Positions 42,110 to 52,476 of a DNA stretch of 64,000 nucleotides are shown piece after piece. Origin of the DNA: Paramacrobiotus metropolitanus. Taxonomy: Eukaryota; Tardigrada; Eutardigrada; Parachela; Macrobiotidae. Numbering within the stretch: the first letter of the stretch is position 1; the number at the start of each line of letters is the position of its first letter. Below the pieces are notes generated by a model, which was not told the DNA's origin, did no database searches, and was given only the letters and a program-made list of their open reading frames with translations. Both the position numbers and the translations under genes were made by a program. The stretch spans positions 47,742-111,741 of the forward strand of contig NW_026570452.1 of NCBI RefSeq assembly GCF_019649055.1. Reading direction: 5' to 3'.

Positions 42110-42560
42110 ATAACACTGAGAATTACGACCGAATCAATGTCAAGGAATATTCTGTAGAAAAAGTAAGTGGAAAAAAGGAGGATAGTGAGCGAAGGACACG
42201 AAGACCGAACTCGTATCCGACGGGGCTGGACGCCTGACGGCAATACCGAAACGGCGTTCCTGCCGGGACAGGATCACTGAATCTCCTGCGTCCAGCGCGG
42301 GACAATCGAGGGAGTAGGCGGCGGTCAGGCGGGTGACCGGTCCCAAGGCCCCGCTGAAATCCTTGATCAGGGCATCTCCGGACGCCTCGTGGATTCGCCC
42401 AGCCCACCGCCCGTATGAGCGAGAGAATGTCCCGCAACCGGCGCTTCCGATTGCGAATAATGCGACAGATACACCACGGGCTTCGTCCGCAGCAGCCGCT
42501 TGTCGCCGTAGAACGGCCGTAATGCAGCTAACTGGACCGGGTCAACATTCGTGGATCTTC
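42110..42560. other. GC-rich block C, U4 copy
   Basis: Equivalent of 750-1423. Coding strand undecided. Immediately downstream (42598-42640) a stretch of about 38 bp encoding MYRNRRFRLR is repeated. Confidence 0.3.
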
Positions 42561-42639
42561 AGTGACCGCGCGTTATAAATGCTGTTACCTCTCGCACTGG
42601 ATGTACCGCAACCGGCGCTTCCGATTGCGAATAGTGCGC

Positions 42640-43195
42640 GCGAATAGCTGCCGCTCCTGCGTTACACAGTGCCGGGTCGACCGATGTCGATTCACTATGG
42701 CGCGAGCGCAACTGGCATCCCAACGCCGTGTGGGTGACGAAGATGATAGCAGACATGCAAGGCGACGATGCCGTGCGCGTTTTGTCGTGGCTATCCGCTC
42801 GTGCGCTTCTTTTATGCGCAGTCGGCAAAGGAACAGTGCTGGCGCTTCAGCACCGCCGTTTGCACAGCTGTCCGACGGCTGCGTCGTGAGTGTGGGAAAA
42901 GATGTGAACGTTGGCATATCTCGACCAGCCGGGCCGGGACTTGATGACGGCTCTTCCTGGAAATGTGCGTATGACATAAACACTGTACAACCAATACAAC
43001 GTATTTTTTTCCACAATTCAAATGATTGTTTTTTCAATCAGTCTGAACAACGCTCATCCCGATGGGATCCCACAGCGCTGGCCCCCTGGGAACATGTCGA
43101 TTTGCGGTAGTTTAATTTGACACAGCAGAGCAAATTAACCTTCGCCACACTGGCTGTGTACTACAGAGACTGACCACCGGAGGCAAAATGGACCG
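42640..43195 (+). pseudogene. Gene Z copy 4, frameshift and early TAG
   Basis: WHPNAVW-type exon as in U1 but with two extra nucleotides (GTGCGCGTTTTGTCG versus GTGCGTTTTGACG) that shift the frame before VAIRSCASFM. The exon still ends at a GTGAGT donor (42887). The last exon (from 43041) reads SEQRSSRWDPTALAPWEHVD and stops at the same TAG as U1, suggesting U1 and U4 share the CAG-to-TAG change by descent or conversion. Confidence 0.4.
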
Positions 43196-43649
43196 CCAAT
43201 ATGTTTTCGGTTTTCGGCCATATGGATGAAAACCGGACGGTTATAATTAATTGATTTGCATGGCAGTTAAGTTTAACGTGGCCATTGGGCAGTGGTCATT
43301 TGGCTTTGTATAACTCTCGACTTCGCACACATTTGGCCAGTTTAATAATAATTGTCCTGTGTCCAGTCCAGCCGAGTCCACAAGGAGATGATGCGCCCGC
43401 AAGCGATTTCCGGCTGATGTGAACAAACCACTTGGTTCCCTTGTCACTGTGAACGACGAAGAAGGTTTTAAAAAAAAACATTATCTAAGTTTTTCATCAG
43501 AAACCAAATCGGTCAAAACTCTAGACAATACCGGACCAATGAATACAAAATCTGGCAGCGTTGCATCGAATGGAGAAAACGGAACACACTGCAGTACTGC
43601 ACAGTGCACATTTGCCAAGTTCGGGTTACATTAATAATATAAACTTTTC
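43196..43649. other. Block D, U4 copy
   Basis: Close to U1 1980-2440; no gene seen. Confidence 0.4.
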
Positions 43650-44072
43650 CCGCTACCGCTACAGAAGCAGCACTAATACTCAGTATCAGCAGCAAAATTC
43701 ATCACATTGACATTATCTTATCAGTTTGCGCTATCAGTATCATCGGCGCGGTGTACAGCTCAACAATCGCAAGCACTCTCGGCCGCGAAGCGAGTGCAAA
43801 ACTCAAAGCGCAGTGAAAACGAGTGAATGCTAAACTCAGCCGCGTTCATGCTAGTGTATTTCGTCCTTAACAATGTGCATAATTGCTTTTACTTTTGGTA
43901 ACAACGGCACTCAGTTTTACAGTTTTACAAGGTTCCGTACACCAGAAAATTGTCACTCCATAAAGTCATGCGTAGTTTGAAATCTCCAAACATGCGGTTT
44001 AGTGGCGGCCGTCTCAGCAAAACTGCATTGGGTTAAGCGGGAATCAGTTGATATAATCCGGTAACTACGGAA
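43650..44072 (+). promoter_or_regulatory. Conserved 5' cassette of kinase-Kelch gene K4
   Basis: Nearly the same as upstream of K1, without the U1 AT-rich duplication. It runs continuously into the K4 ATG at 44073. Confidence 0.4.
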
Positions 44073-46161
44073 ATGGAAAGCATAGGCTTCCGCAATTCCG
44101 GTGCTGTCGAAGAAATTGGCAGCAGTATACAGTACGACTATGCGAAGGATGACTTTATTGGGAGGGGAGCGTTTGGAATAGTTTACAAAGCCAAAGTCAG
44201 AAAAGCACTTTTACGATTCCGCACTCCGTCCGAGCCAGATTTCGTAGCCGTCAAAGTGATGCATGTCGCGATTAATTCTGCAATTGCTGCCGATCAACAA
44301 AACTGGATGACCGCAGTGCAGAGAATGAAACAACTTCCTGGACTGAAGCACAAACATCTCGTACGCTATCACAAGGTTTCCATCACAAAATCTTCGGGCG
44401 GAGTGACAGTGGAGCTGGCAATGGATTATCATAAAGGTGTGACAGGGATCACAAGCAGCTTTTGTCGAAGTCACTCTGCTCTTGTAATATTTATTCTCTA
44501 TTTTATATTTATTTTGTGTATATTTTATTATTGTAGGTGATCTTGCGTCGTTTTTAAGGGAAGCTAAGGAAAACGCAAACCTTATGAACAACTGGGGAAA
44601 AGTGATTCGATTTGCAGAGGACATGACCCAAGGACTGGAATTCCTCCATCAAAAGGGCATCATTCACGGCGATTTGAAGCCTGAAAATATTCTTCTGATC
44701 GTCTCGCAAAATGGCAGCGAGAAACTGGTGATTGGCGATTTAGACGATCTGGTGCAAATGAAAGAAAGCGCCACCTGCTCTGCAGACATTTCCCAGTTAC
44801 GAGGCACAACGCGCTATATGTCGCCGGAAATGCTGAAGAAATTTTCACAACAAGAAGCAGAGCGACCAGGACGAAAAACGGATATGTGGAGTCTGGGATG
44901 CATCATTCTGGAGATGGCCGAAAACTATGCACGCGTGCCCAAGAAACAGCTCGTAAAGGATGGGAATATCGTCGATGCGGGAAGCGATCTTGGAAATTAC
45001 CAGTACGCATGCTTGATAATCGACGGTTACGTTCCATCTGTAAGCGACGACATTGAGGACAATTTAGCGTGCATTATTCGACAGTGTTTAGATACAAGTA
45101 GCGCAAACCGATTATCCGCCGGAGAATTACTCCAGGAGCTACCGAAGAAAGACGTCATAGTATTTTTTGGGCTCAGGGATTCTAAATATCTCTGCGTCAT
45201 GATATTCAATCCGTTGACTAACTCTGTTAATGTTCAAGAGGTGCGGGGCGCACCAAAACTTAAGGGGTATCTGTGGCGCGAGTTAGCGGTAACAGCCAAC
45301 AAAATTGTAATTACGGAACTGATACGTCATGGTGACGTCTACAAGGTGAAATTCCATTTGTGGAATGTCGACGAGGGAACATGGGGTCAACACGAGCCAG
45401 TTCCTTCTTTGAATATAATATTATATCCGTATACAACGGTGGCTGCGGTAGAGGACAAGGCTTATTTCTTCGACGATACCGGAATCTTAACAGAAATGGA
45501 CATTTCTACAGGCGAAATTGCACCTTTAACTCAACCAAATCAACGGTATGGCCTCTTTTTTGGTCAGCATACATTGCAGTCATGGTATCAACGATTCTAG
45601 CTTTTTATATTTTACAGCCCTCTCCACTCACCAGAAGCAGTAGCCAAATGCCGTGAGCAGATATTTTATGCTACTAGGAGCCGCCTCTTCCAGTATGACA
45701 CGGTGATCAAGAAATGGAAGAACTTACCATGGCAACAAGATCGCGAGTATTTTGCAATGGCCGTGGTCAGCGGACACATATACATTATGGGCGGAATGCT
45801 TCGGGACGCAACGCTTGACTTTCCTGCAACAGCTGACTGTATTCGTTTGAAACTGGGTTGTACAACGTGGGAAAAGATTGAACCACTTCTTCAGCCTAAA
45901 TGGCGGCATGCTGCTTGTGTTATCAAGGATCGAATATACATCTGCGGCGGTATGAATACTGAAGACGAGAACGCCGTTACGATAGAGGCTTACGACACCA
46001 GCGCCGACGCAGGATGGTCGACTGTCAATTTGCCGCCGAAGGATAACAAACAGTTTGCAGCCTGGTTGGCTGCATACACATACAGTGATTCGTGGTATAC
46101 ACGTGCAACCACGGTTTCCGTCAAGCAGGGTATTGACATCTTTCCAGACATAACCGCTTAA
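44073..46161 (+). CDS. Kinase-Kelch fusion protein K4 (intact)
   Basis: Exons 44073-44436, 44537-45545, 45618-46161; GT-AG introns of 100 and 72 bp; 1917 nt, 638 residues. Residues 30-37 are the glycine loop, Lys61 the VAVK lysine, 165-172 HGDLKPEN, 189-191 DLD in place of DFG, 217-219 SPE, 237-242 DMWSLG. No Glu is found in the predicted helix C (76-88; Arg84 sits at the usual position). From about residue 310 to the end are five or six Kelch-like blades, clearest at HIYIMGG and RIYICGG, each preceded by a W-containing strand. Missing Arg of HRD and Gly of DFG argue for unusual or weak catalysis. No targeting signal seen. This copy lacks the K1/K3 expansion in the fourth blade. Confidence 0.88.
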
Positions 46162-46376
46162 ACGGCGTTTAGCATCATGCGTCGTTGTGCATCGACTTGC
46201 ATAATTAAAGCTTACGAAACAAAGTACCAATTGATAAAAAAGTAAATTCATTTGATTACTCTAGTTAAGTATCACAAGTTACAAAAACAGAACGCAAACT
46301 GCAACCAATTTAACCGGAAGTAAACTTCGTCCAGCCTTTTAATCGGTGTAATCGCATTGGTGGTTGTTTGATTACT

Positions 46377-46860
46377 GATGTTGACCAAACGGAAACTGGT
46401 TGCAGTAGCATGCACTCCCTCGCTCTCCATCGCACCGCCCGTCGTTTTCGCACTGAAAGTAATTCGTAACAGCCGTCTCCGTGCTTTCGACTGCACGTTG
46501 CTCGCCAGTTGCCTGTTCGTCAACAGCGCACTCTTCTTTGTACTAGTAATCAAATAACGATTACGCTTCAATCATTGTTAGCAACACTAGCCATCTTCCA
46601 GACCGAAACGTTTAGCATTCAAACATTAGTTCTTTTATCCAGAAAATTTTTGCTACGGTAGTTATCAACCATGTTTACAAGCCCACTGCCATAGACCTCA
46701 AGCCACGGACATCAGTCCAAATCGGAGCCGGCCTGCATCGCGAGGGCCGGGGCCGTTCTGCGGCTACACACCGGCTGACCCCGGCGGTCCTTACTGCATT
46801 TGCCGGTGTTGAAGCAGTAAATGTCGCACATGTCCTCTACACGCGATATTTTTGAATTTC
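46377..46860 (-). CDS. EGF-like modules, U4 copy (best-kept 3' pair)
   Basis: 46509-46377 is open: ETAVTNYFQCENDGRCDGER, GSACYCNQFPFGQHQ-stop, with the C-x5-C...C-x-C spacing of an EGF module and an apparent C-terminal end. 46845-46715 reads CDIYCFNTGKCSKDRRGQPV then CSRRTAPALAM, also EGF-like although the second Cys of C-x-C is Arg. Both are minus-strand exons of an extracellular-type protein whose 5' modules (near 50784-50999) are cut off by LINE insertions. Confidence 0.45.
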
Positions 46861-47249
46861 AGTTATTAGCCATAAAATTGTATGATTAAAATGTTTCGCG
46901 CAATAGTTAATTATTGCTACAGGATTCCTCTTCCCAGAATTATATCATTAATAACAACTACGAACTATATTTGTAATGATGTAATCATATCAACTGAGGT
47001 CTGTACTATTATTTTTCTATGTTATTTCATTTTCAGTTTTTAATAATCGGCTTCGCGGGCAGTTGTGGTTCGGTTTTATATGATAAACTTATTGTGCCAT
47101 TCAGTTTTGGGACTGAAATTTCTGTCCTAGAGCTTCGTCAGCTATCCCGAAAATAATACTACTTCTAATGGCAATAATAACAGAAATCAATCGTATAGTA
47201 GCAACAGGTATAGTAATAGTAAAGATAGTAGGTAATTAATAATAATTAC
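46861..47249. other. Unit intron-like sequence between EGF modules
   Basis: AT-rich sequence matching 22985-23370 of U2; no gene seen. Ends at the LINE insertion point, AATTAC. Confidence 0.5.
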
Positions 47250-50200
47250 GGAGCTCGCTCTGCGGCCAGGGACTCACTCAGGACGGCGCTACAGCAGGTC
47301 GCCAACAAGAACGATAAGCCCTCCTGGGAAAAGCTGTTCTCCTTTGCCTCTACCGCGCTCCGTGCACCGCCGAAAACTAAATCGGAACGGACAGAATCTT
47401 TAGCGACTTTTGTGAAACGGAACGTCGGCGCCTTCCATCGAGGAACCGAGCTACCCCCGACACCGCCCCCGCCGGCCCCCAAAAACAAATCAGATCAAGA
47501 GGATCTTGTACGCCGTGTCGGGCAGAAAATTGACGACGGTAGCATTTCTGGAGCCATGCGGCTAATTCTCTCAACAGACGCTGTCGCCACCCCTTCCCCT
47601 GCTGTGCTACACGAGCTACGGGAAAAGCATCCAGAATGCCCACCGCCCCCTACCTCGGCTCCGCTCGCTCCGCCAGCAGCTGCAGCGCCGCCTATCACAG
47701 CAGCAGAAGTGTTTTCCGCCGTACACACTTTTCCTCGTGGTTCAGCAGCAGGGCCGGATGGTTTACGTCCACAACGCCTTCTCGACATGGTCGGACACAA
47801 ATTCGATGATCACTGTAGGCCACTTTGCGAAGCGCTAGCGAACGTTTTGAATCGGCCCGCGCTCAAGCTCTGACTCTGACTCAGACTCTGACCGCTCAAA
47901 CTCTGACTCTGACCACTCAAAGTCTGACTCTGACTGTCCAAACTCTGACTCTGACTGAATAACCTAAGAATAACTTAAGAAACCTAAGAAACCTAAGAAA
48001 CCCAGGAACCCTAAGAACCCGAAGAAACCTAAGAAACCTAAGAAACCTAAGAAACCTCAGAAACCTCAGAAACCTAAGAAACCTAAGAAACCTATTAAGA
48101 AACCTATTAAGAAACCTAAGAAACCTTCAGAGTCAGAGTCAGACTTTGAGCGGTCAGAGTCCGACTTTGAGTAGTCAGAGTCAGAGTTTGAGTGGTCAGA
48201 ATCAGAGTCAGAGTCAGAGTTGGAGTCTAGGCCTTTTGAATCTGGCAATTAACGGAAGCATCCCGGAGGAGATCCGACCAGTGTTTTTCGGTGGCAAACT
48301 GCTCGCCTTGAGAAAGAAGGACGGTGGCTTGCGCCCGATTGCGGTTGGTCTAACTTTACGCCGTCTTACAGCAAAGATAATTTGCTATCGTGTTGCCGAT
48401 CGTATTACATCCGTTTTGTCGCCCGAGCAGCTTGGTTTTAACGTGCGTGGTGGGGCAGAAGCAATTGTGCATGCGACAAGAGTATTTGGGGAGTCGTCCG
48501 CTGCCGAGCTAAAAGCGGTTCTAAAAGTTGATTTCAAGAACGCCTTCAACACCGTTTCCAGAAAAGCTGTTTTAGATGCCGCTGAACTTCACCTACCCGA
48601 ATACAAAGCCTTTCTTCATTGTGCATATGGTAATCATTCTTCGCTATTTATTGAACAGATAATTATGTCTTCCTAGTCGGGAGTGCAGCAAGGAGATCCA
48701 CTGGGCCCATTACTGTTCTGCCTTGCACTCCAGCCAGTCGTTGCATCGTTGAAGGCAGGTTTAAACGCCTGGTTCTTGGATGATGGAACCGTGGGCGGTA
48801 AGCCAGCGACAGTAGCACACGTCTTCGGAGAGATCATCCGGAAAGCTCGTGAAATTGGCTTAGTGGTGAACGAAGCGAAGTGCGAGCTTCATATCTCTGG
48901 AGGAACAGAGCAAGCCCAAAACGACGCTGTGGCCTTTTTCCAGGAGTTGTACCCGAAACTACGTATCCTGACTAACACCGACTTCCTGCTGCTAGGTGCA
49001 CCGGTGTTGGTTGAAGGCATCGGTCCAGCTGTTGCCGAGAAGTGCGCAACAGTAAAGATGGCGTGTGACCGCCTGGAGCTACTGCCCCGCCACCACGCAC
49101 TTTTTCTCCTAAAAAACTGCCTGGGGGCCCCGAAAATTATTTATATGCTGCGGTGTTGTAATGCCTGGAAACAACCGCAACAGCTCTACCAACTGGATGA
49201 AGCAATGCGGTTGTGTTTCCAGACCCTGTGTAATGTACGGACCAGCCACGATGACTATCCATGTTGGCGGCAGGCGACACTTCCAGTGAGCAGAGGCGGT
49301 ATTGGTATACGTCGGGCGGAAGAATTAGCGCTTCCAGCCTTCTTGGCTTCGATTCACTCCGTAACCGACTTAATATCATTATTGCTCCCTGATCACCCCG
49401 CTGTTAACATCTCTGCCGCTTTCGAGTTATGGAAAACTAACGCACGCCTGGCAGAACTCCCGGAGCATAATGCCAGAAAAGCACAACGAACATGGGACCT
49501 TCCACTGTGTAACGCATCGCTATCCGTACTGCTGGACATCTTTCGCGACGATGAAATCAACCGGGCCCGCCTCCTCGCACAGTCGACACCGGAAGCTGGT
49601 ATATGGTTAAATGCCTTGCCCTCGGCACATATCGGTAATCTCTTGGACGATGACACCGTGAAGATATCAGTCGGCCTGAGACTTGGTGTAAGTATCTGTG
49701 AAGCACACTCTTGTTCGAAGTGCCACAAGCCCGTTGATGTGTATGGTCACCACGGCTTGTCCTGCGCATTCTCAGCTGGAAGGCATCCACGCCATGGCGG
49801 CCTGAACAGTATTTTGTGCAGATCGTTAGTATCAGCCGGCATCCCTGCAAAATTGGAGCCGCGAGGAACATCCCACACATCGGACCGCCGCCCAGATGGC
49901 TGCACCACGTTTGCGTGGCAACGCGGTATGTGTTTGGCGTGGGACGTGACCTGCGTGGACACTGTGGCTATGTCTCACCGGAAAGCCACATCAGTCACCG
50001 CGGGATCCGCCGCACAGGCGGAGGATAGAAAGCGGGATTGTACTTGTACCTTCAGGGCAGATACATCTTCGTACCGCTGGCTTTTGAAACTCTTGGACCA
50101 TGGGGAAAGTCAGCTAGCCGATTAGTGAAAGAAATTGGCAAGCGACTTCAACAGCATACGGGTGAGCCACGCTCCCATGAGTACCTCCGTCAACGACTGT

Positions 50201-50339
50201 CGCTGGAAATTCAGCGAGGCAACGCTGCTTCCGTACTCGGGACAATGGAGGGAGCGGCAGCATTAAATGAGTTATTTTTTATTTGATTTATTGTTTTGAA
50301 ACAGTAATGTTGCCGCTTCTTGTGAAATCAATAAAAACG
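47250..50339 (+). mobile_element. RLE-type LINE (R2-like endonuclease class), 5'-truncated and broken
   Basis: A single-ORF non-LTR element. From 47250 the frame is already open (5' truncation): FVKRNVGAFHRGTEL, proline-rich linker, AAGPDGLRPQRL. RT motifs: KKDGGLRPIAVG, LKVDFKNAFNT, VQQGDPLGPLLF and catalytic FLDDG. The C-terminal part has CSKCHKPVDVYGHHGLSC (CCHC) then RRPDG...WDVT, the layout of a restriction-like endonuclease, and FVPLAFETLGPWGKSA. Lesions: a 370-bp repeat insert (47866-48237), TAG at 48674-48676 and a frameshift near 50030. The possible target duplication AATTAC (47244-47249, 50340-50345) is short. Confidence 0.85.
47866..48237. repeat. Palindromic (CTCTGA)n / (AAGAAACCT)n insert inside the LINE
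   Basis: Left arm of CTCTGACTCTGA-type repeats (47866-47960), a core of tandem AAGAAACCT units (about 47966-48126), then the inverted right arm of TCAGAGTCAGAG repeats (48126-48232). It interrupts the RT frame between NVLNRPAL and LNLAINGSIPEE. Minus-strand SDSDSD and GFLGFL reading is a product of the repeat, not a gene. Confidence 0.85.
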
Positions 50340-50387
50340 AATTACAGGCTGTACTACCGTAACTGGCAAATGATAATTAACTGTAAT

Positions 50388-50708
50388 ACAACCTCTGGCT
50401 TTTGAAACTACGGGGACATTTGGACCACTAACAAAGAAATTTTTCAAAGATCTGTCAAGAAAGATTTGCGAATGTAGTGGTAACCCTCGGTCGGGAGAGT
50501 TTTTGCGTCAGAGAATCAGCATTGAAATACAACGCGGAAGTGCTGTGTCTGTCCTCGGAACATTTAATGAGATGCGAGACAACGAAGACGTTTTTTTAGC
50601 GTTTAGATTGGCTAATCAGGAATGATTGGAGCCCGATGTTGTATTTCTTAGCAGCTCCGCTGTGATTTTGTTATTATGCAATAAAATATCTTTGTTTGAA
50701 AAAAAAAA
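50388..50708 (+). mobile_element. 3' fragment of a second RLE-type LINE
   Basis: A 5'-truncated insert flanked by the 13-bp duplication AATTAACTGTAAT (50375-50387, 50709-50721) with an A-run at its 3' end. It encodes the C-terminus PLAFETTGTFGPLTKKFF, RQRISIEIQRGSAVSVLG, FNEMRDNEDVFLAFRLANQE, homologous to the end of the preceding element but diverged, so a separate family. Confidence 0.9.
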
Positions 50709-50783
50709 AATTAACTGTAATTAACCACCAGATTTAATAATGCGCCTGGCGTAATTATTAAACTCTGGAAGCACAATAATGAA

Positions 50784-50999
50784 TTAGTGTGTTGATGCAT
50801 ATTTGGTCGCATTCGGCGCACTCGTTGACGCCGAAGCAGCGCTTCCTCCAGATCTAATCAGATCCATCCGCATGCACGGCGCGGCGCGTGCCGTAGAAGT
50901 CCGCCAAGGCGAGGCGAAGGAAACAGGCTTGCTGAGTTGCACCGACTCAAATAGATGCGTGTCGTTCATCGAATTCAAAAACACGGACGTGTAACGCAT
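50784..50999 (-). pseudogene. EGF-like 5' module, U4 copy (decayed)
   Basis: Minus strand: YTSVFLNSMNDTHLFESVQL, then AAPCMRMDLI; the EGF core NECAECDQICIN is in a shifted frame. The junction AATGAATTAGTGTGTTGATG shows that about 600 bp present in U2/U3, including the plus-strand EGF fragment, are deleted here. Confidence 0.45.
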
Positions 51000-51059
51000 A
51001 AGGTCACTTGATCGTGGCTACTCAAAAAGCCGTTATAAAACTGTCTTTGATATTTTATC

Positions 51060-51886
51060 TAATAAAATAGCCCAATCGGCGCTAACCGCCAACTACAAAC
51101 CCAGGACACAACTGAAATAAATACATAATATAAATGAAAAGGGAAATGTCCGGCGATAAATGTTATTGCAAACTTGAAAGGGAATTGCATTATAATGTAA
51201 TATTATCTTCAGCAGTTTAACCGGCTATTTTTTTGTCGGTGCGGACTTTCGCGATTACTGTTGTATGAGAGTTCTTCTGCTGCTGAACATATCTGAATGA
51301 TCGGTAAGTACTAGCAAAATGGGACGTTGATGGATATTAATTTTGCACCGTGCTTATTACAAACAGTAGTCTGCAAGTGTAACCTTCATGGGCTATCCCT
51401 GTACCCGATTTCCTATTTCTTCTTCCAGACATTGCAAATTTAAGTCGTTACAAAGGCATTTATTGATTATGCGACACGTGTAGTGAATGCCAGCTCGCAT
51501 ATGAGGGCTCTTTGTAATACAATGCACAACAAAAATCTCGGACGTTTTCAGGGTTCGTGCTGCATTTTCAAAGTTTCCAGATTGCCTTAACACAATCCTC
51601 AGATTTCCTGAGCCAAGTTCATAACTGGGAATTAGATGGTACATCTAGATCAATAACATGGTTCTGCCATGCTCGTTCCGGGCAGTGATTTTGTACAACT
51701 GACCGGACACTGTTGACAGCGTTGTTTGTAAATAGCGGTACGTTAGTTTTGTGACCTTTTCCGTTATCGCGGCGCTGATTTGCAGTCACGTTGTCATTAG
51801 CTACCGAACAGGTATTCTTCTACATGAACATATGGTTGTGACCTTGTGTCTCACGTGAAATTACGCCAGAGGTTTTACAACGAATC
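51060..51886 (-). other. Block G1, U4 copy, with the longest minus-strand frame
   Basis: 51644-51393 is open on the minus strand: LGSGNLRIVLRQSGNFENAA, RTLKTSEIFVVHCITK, NDLNLQCLEEEIGNRVQG. U1 has the same frame largely open (SGNLSILLRQSGNFENAA). It could be a small exon, but there is no recognisable family and U3 has stops. The block is then cut by the large TIR element. Confidence 0.3.
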
Positions 51887-52055
51887 GGCAAGGGGTAAAA
51901 CGTGGCAGTGGCACCTGCCAGTGGCACTGCCAATGGCATGAAATGCGGTAAAAGCTGGAGTCTCTGGCAACTGGCAAGCGATGAAACCTGGCAGAATTTA
52001 AAAAATGTGGCACCGCACGTAGGAAGCACATTCGGAATGGTTGGTCAAATCTATA

Positions 52056-52476
52056 CTGTAACCGCTAGACGAACTTGCACCACTTTAGATCCGGCCGCTG
52101 CCTGCCACTGGCCGGGGATCGAGCACGAGCCTTCCTCCCACCGGGCGGCGCACACTTTGCGTTTCAGTTTTTGTACTAGTACTGTACTCGGTGCCTGCCT
52201 GCAGCCTGCCCCTGCCAGGGGAACCCCAAAAACCACAACAAACCAGATTTACAATTAGAAAAATGTCAGAGCTCTGACATTGTGCTCTTACTATAATTAT
52301 CTAACGTTGCAAAGATTAAAAAACCAGCAATGAACAGCAAAACAGGTAAAATGGCGGTAGCATCAGAGTGAAAAAATTCAAATCGAAACATTTCTACACG
52401 GAGCAAAGTGTGTATATTATGCCTGCATTTTTCCGTACACCAGACTCTGTGGTGCAAGTTCGTCTAGCGGCTACAG
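52056..52476. mobile_element. Tc1/mariner-type MITE inside the left TIR
   Basis: Ends CTGTAACCGCTAGACGAAC and the inverse GTTCGTCTAGCGGCTACAG with TA duplications (52054-52055, 52477-52478). The right TIR of the host element (near 59285-59310, inverse of GGTCAACCCTATAATTTTTG) shows the empty site. Confidence 0.92.

Noticed and set aside
47412-47873. Separate proline-rich gene before the RT
   Set aside because: It is the N-terminal part of the RLE-type LINE protein, cut from the rest by the palindromic microsatellite insert.
48066-48248. Ser-Asp repeat protein on the minus strand
   Set aside because: The frame is produced entirely by the CTCTGA/AAGAAACCT repeats and has no flanking coding sequence.
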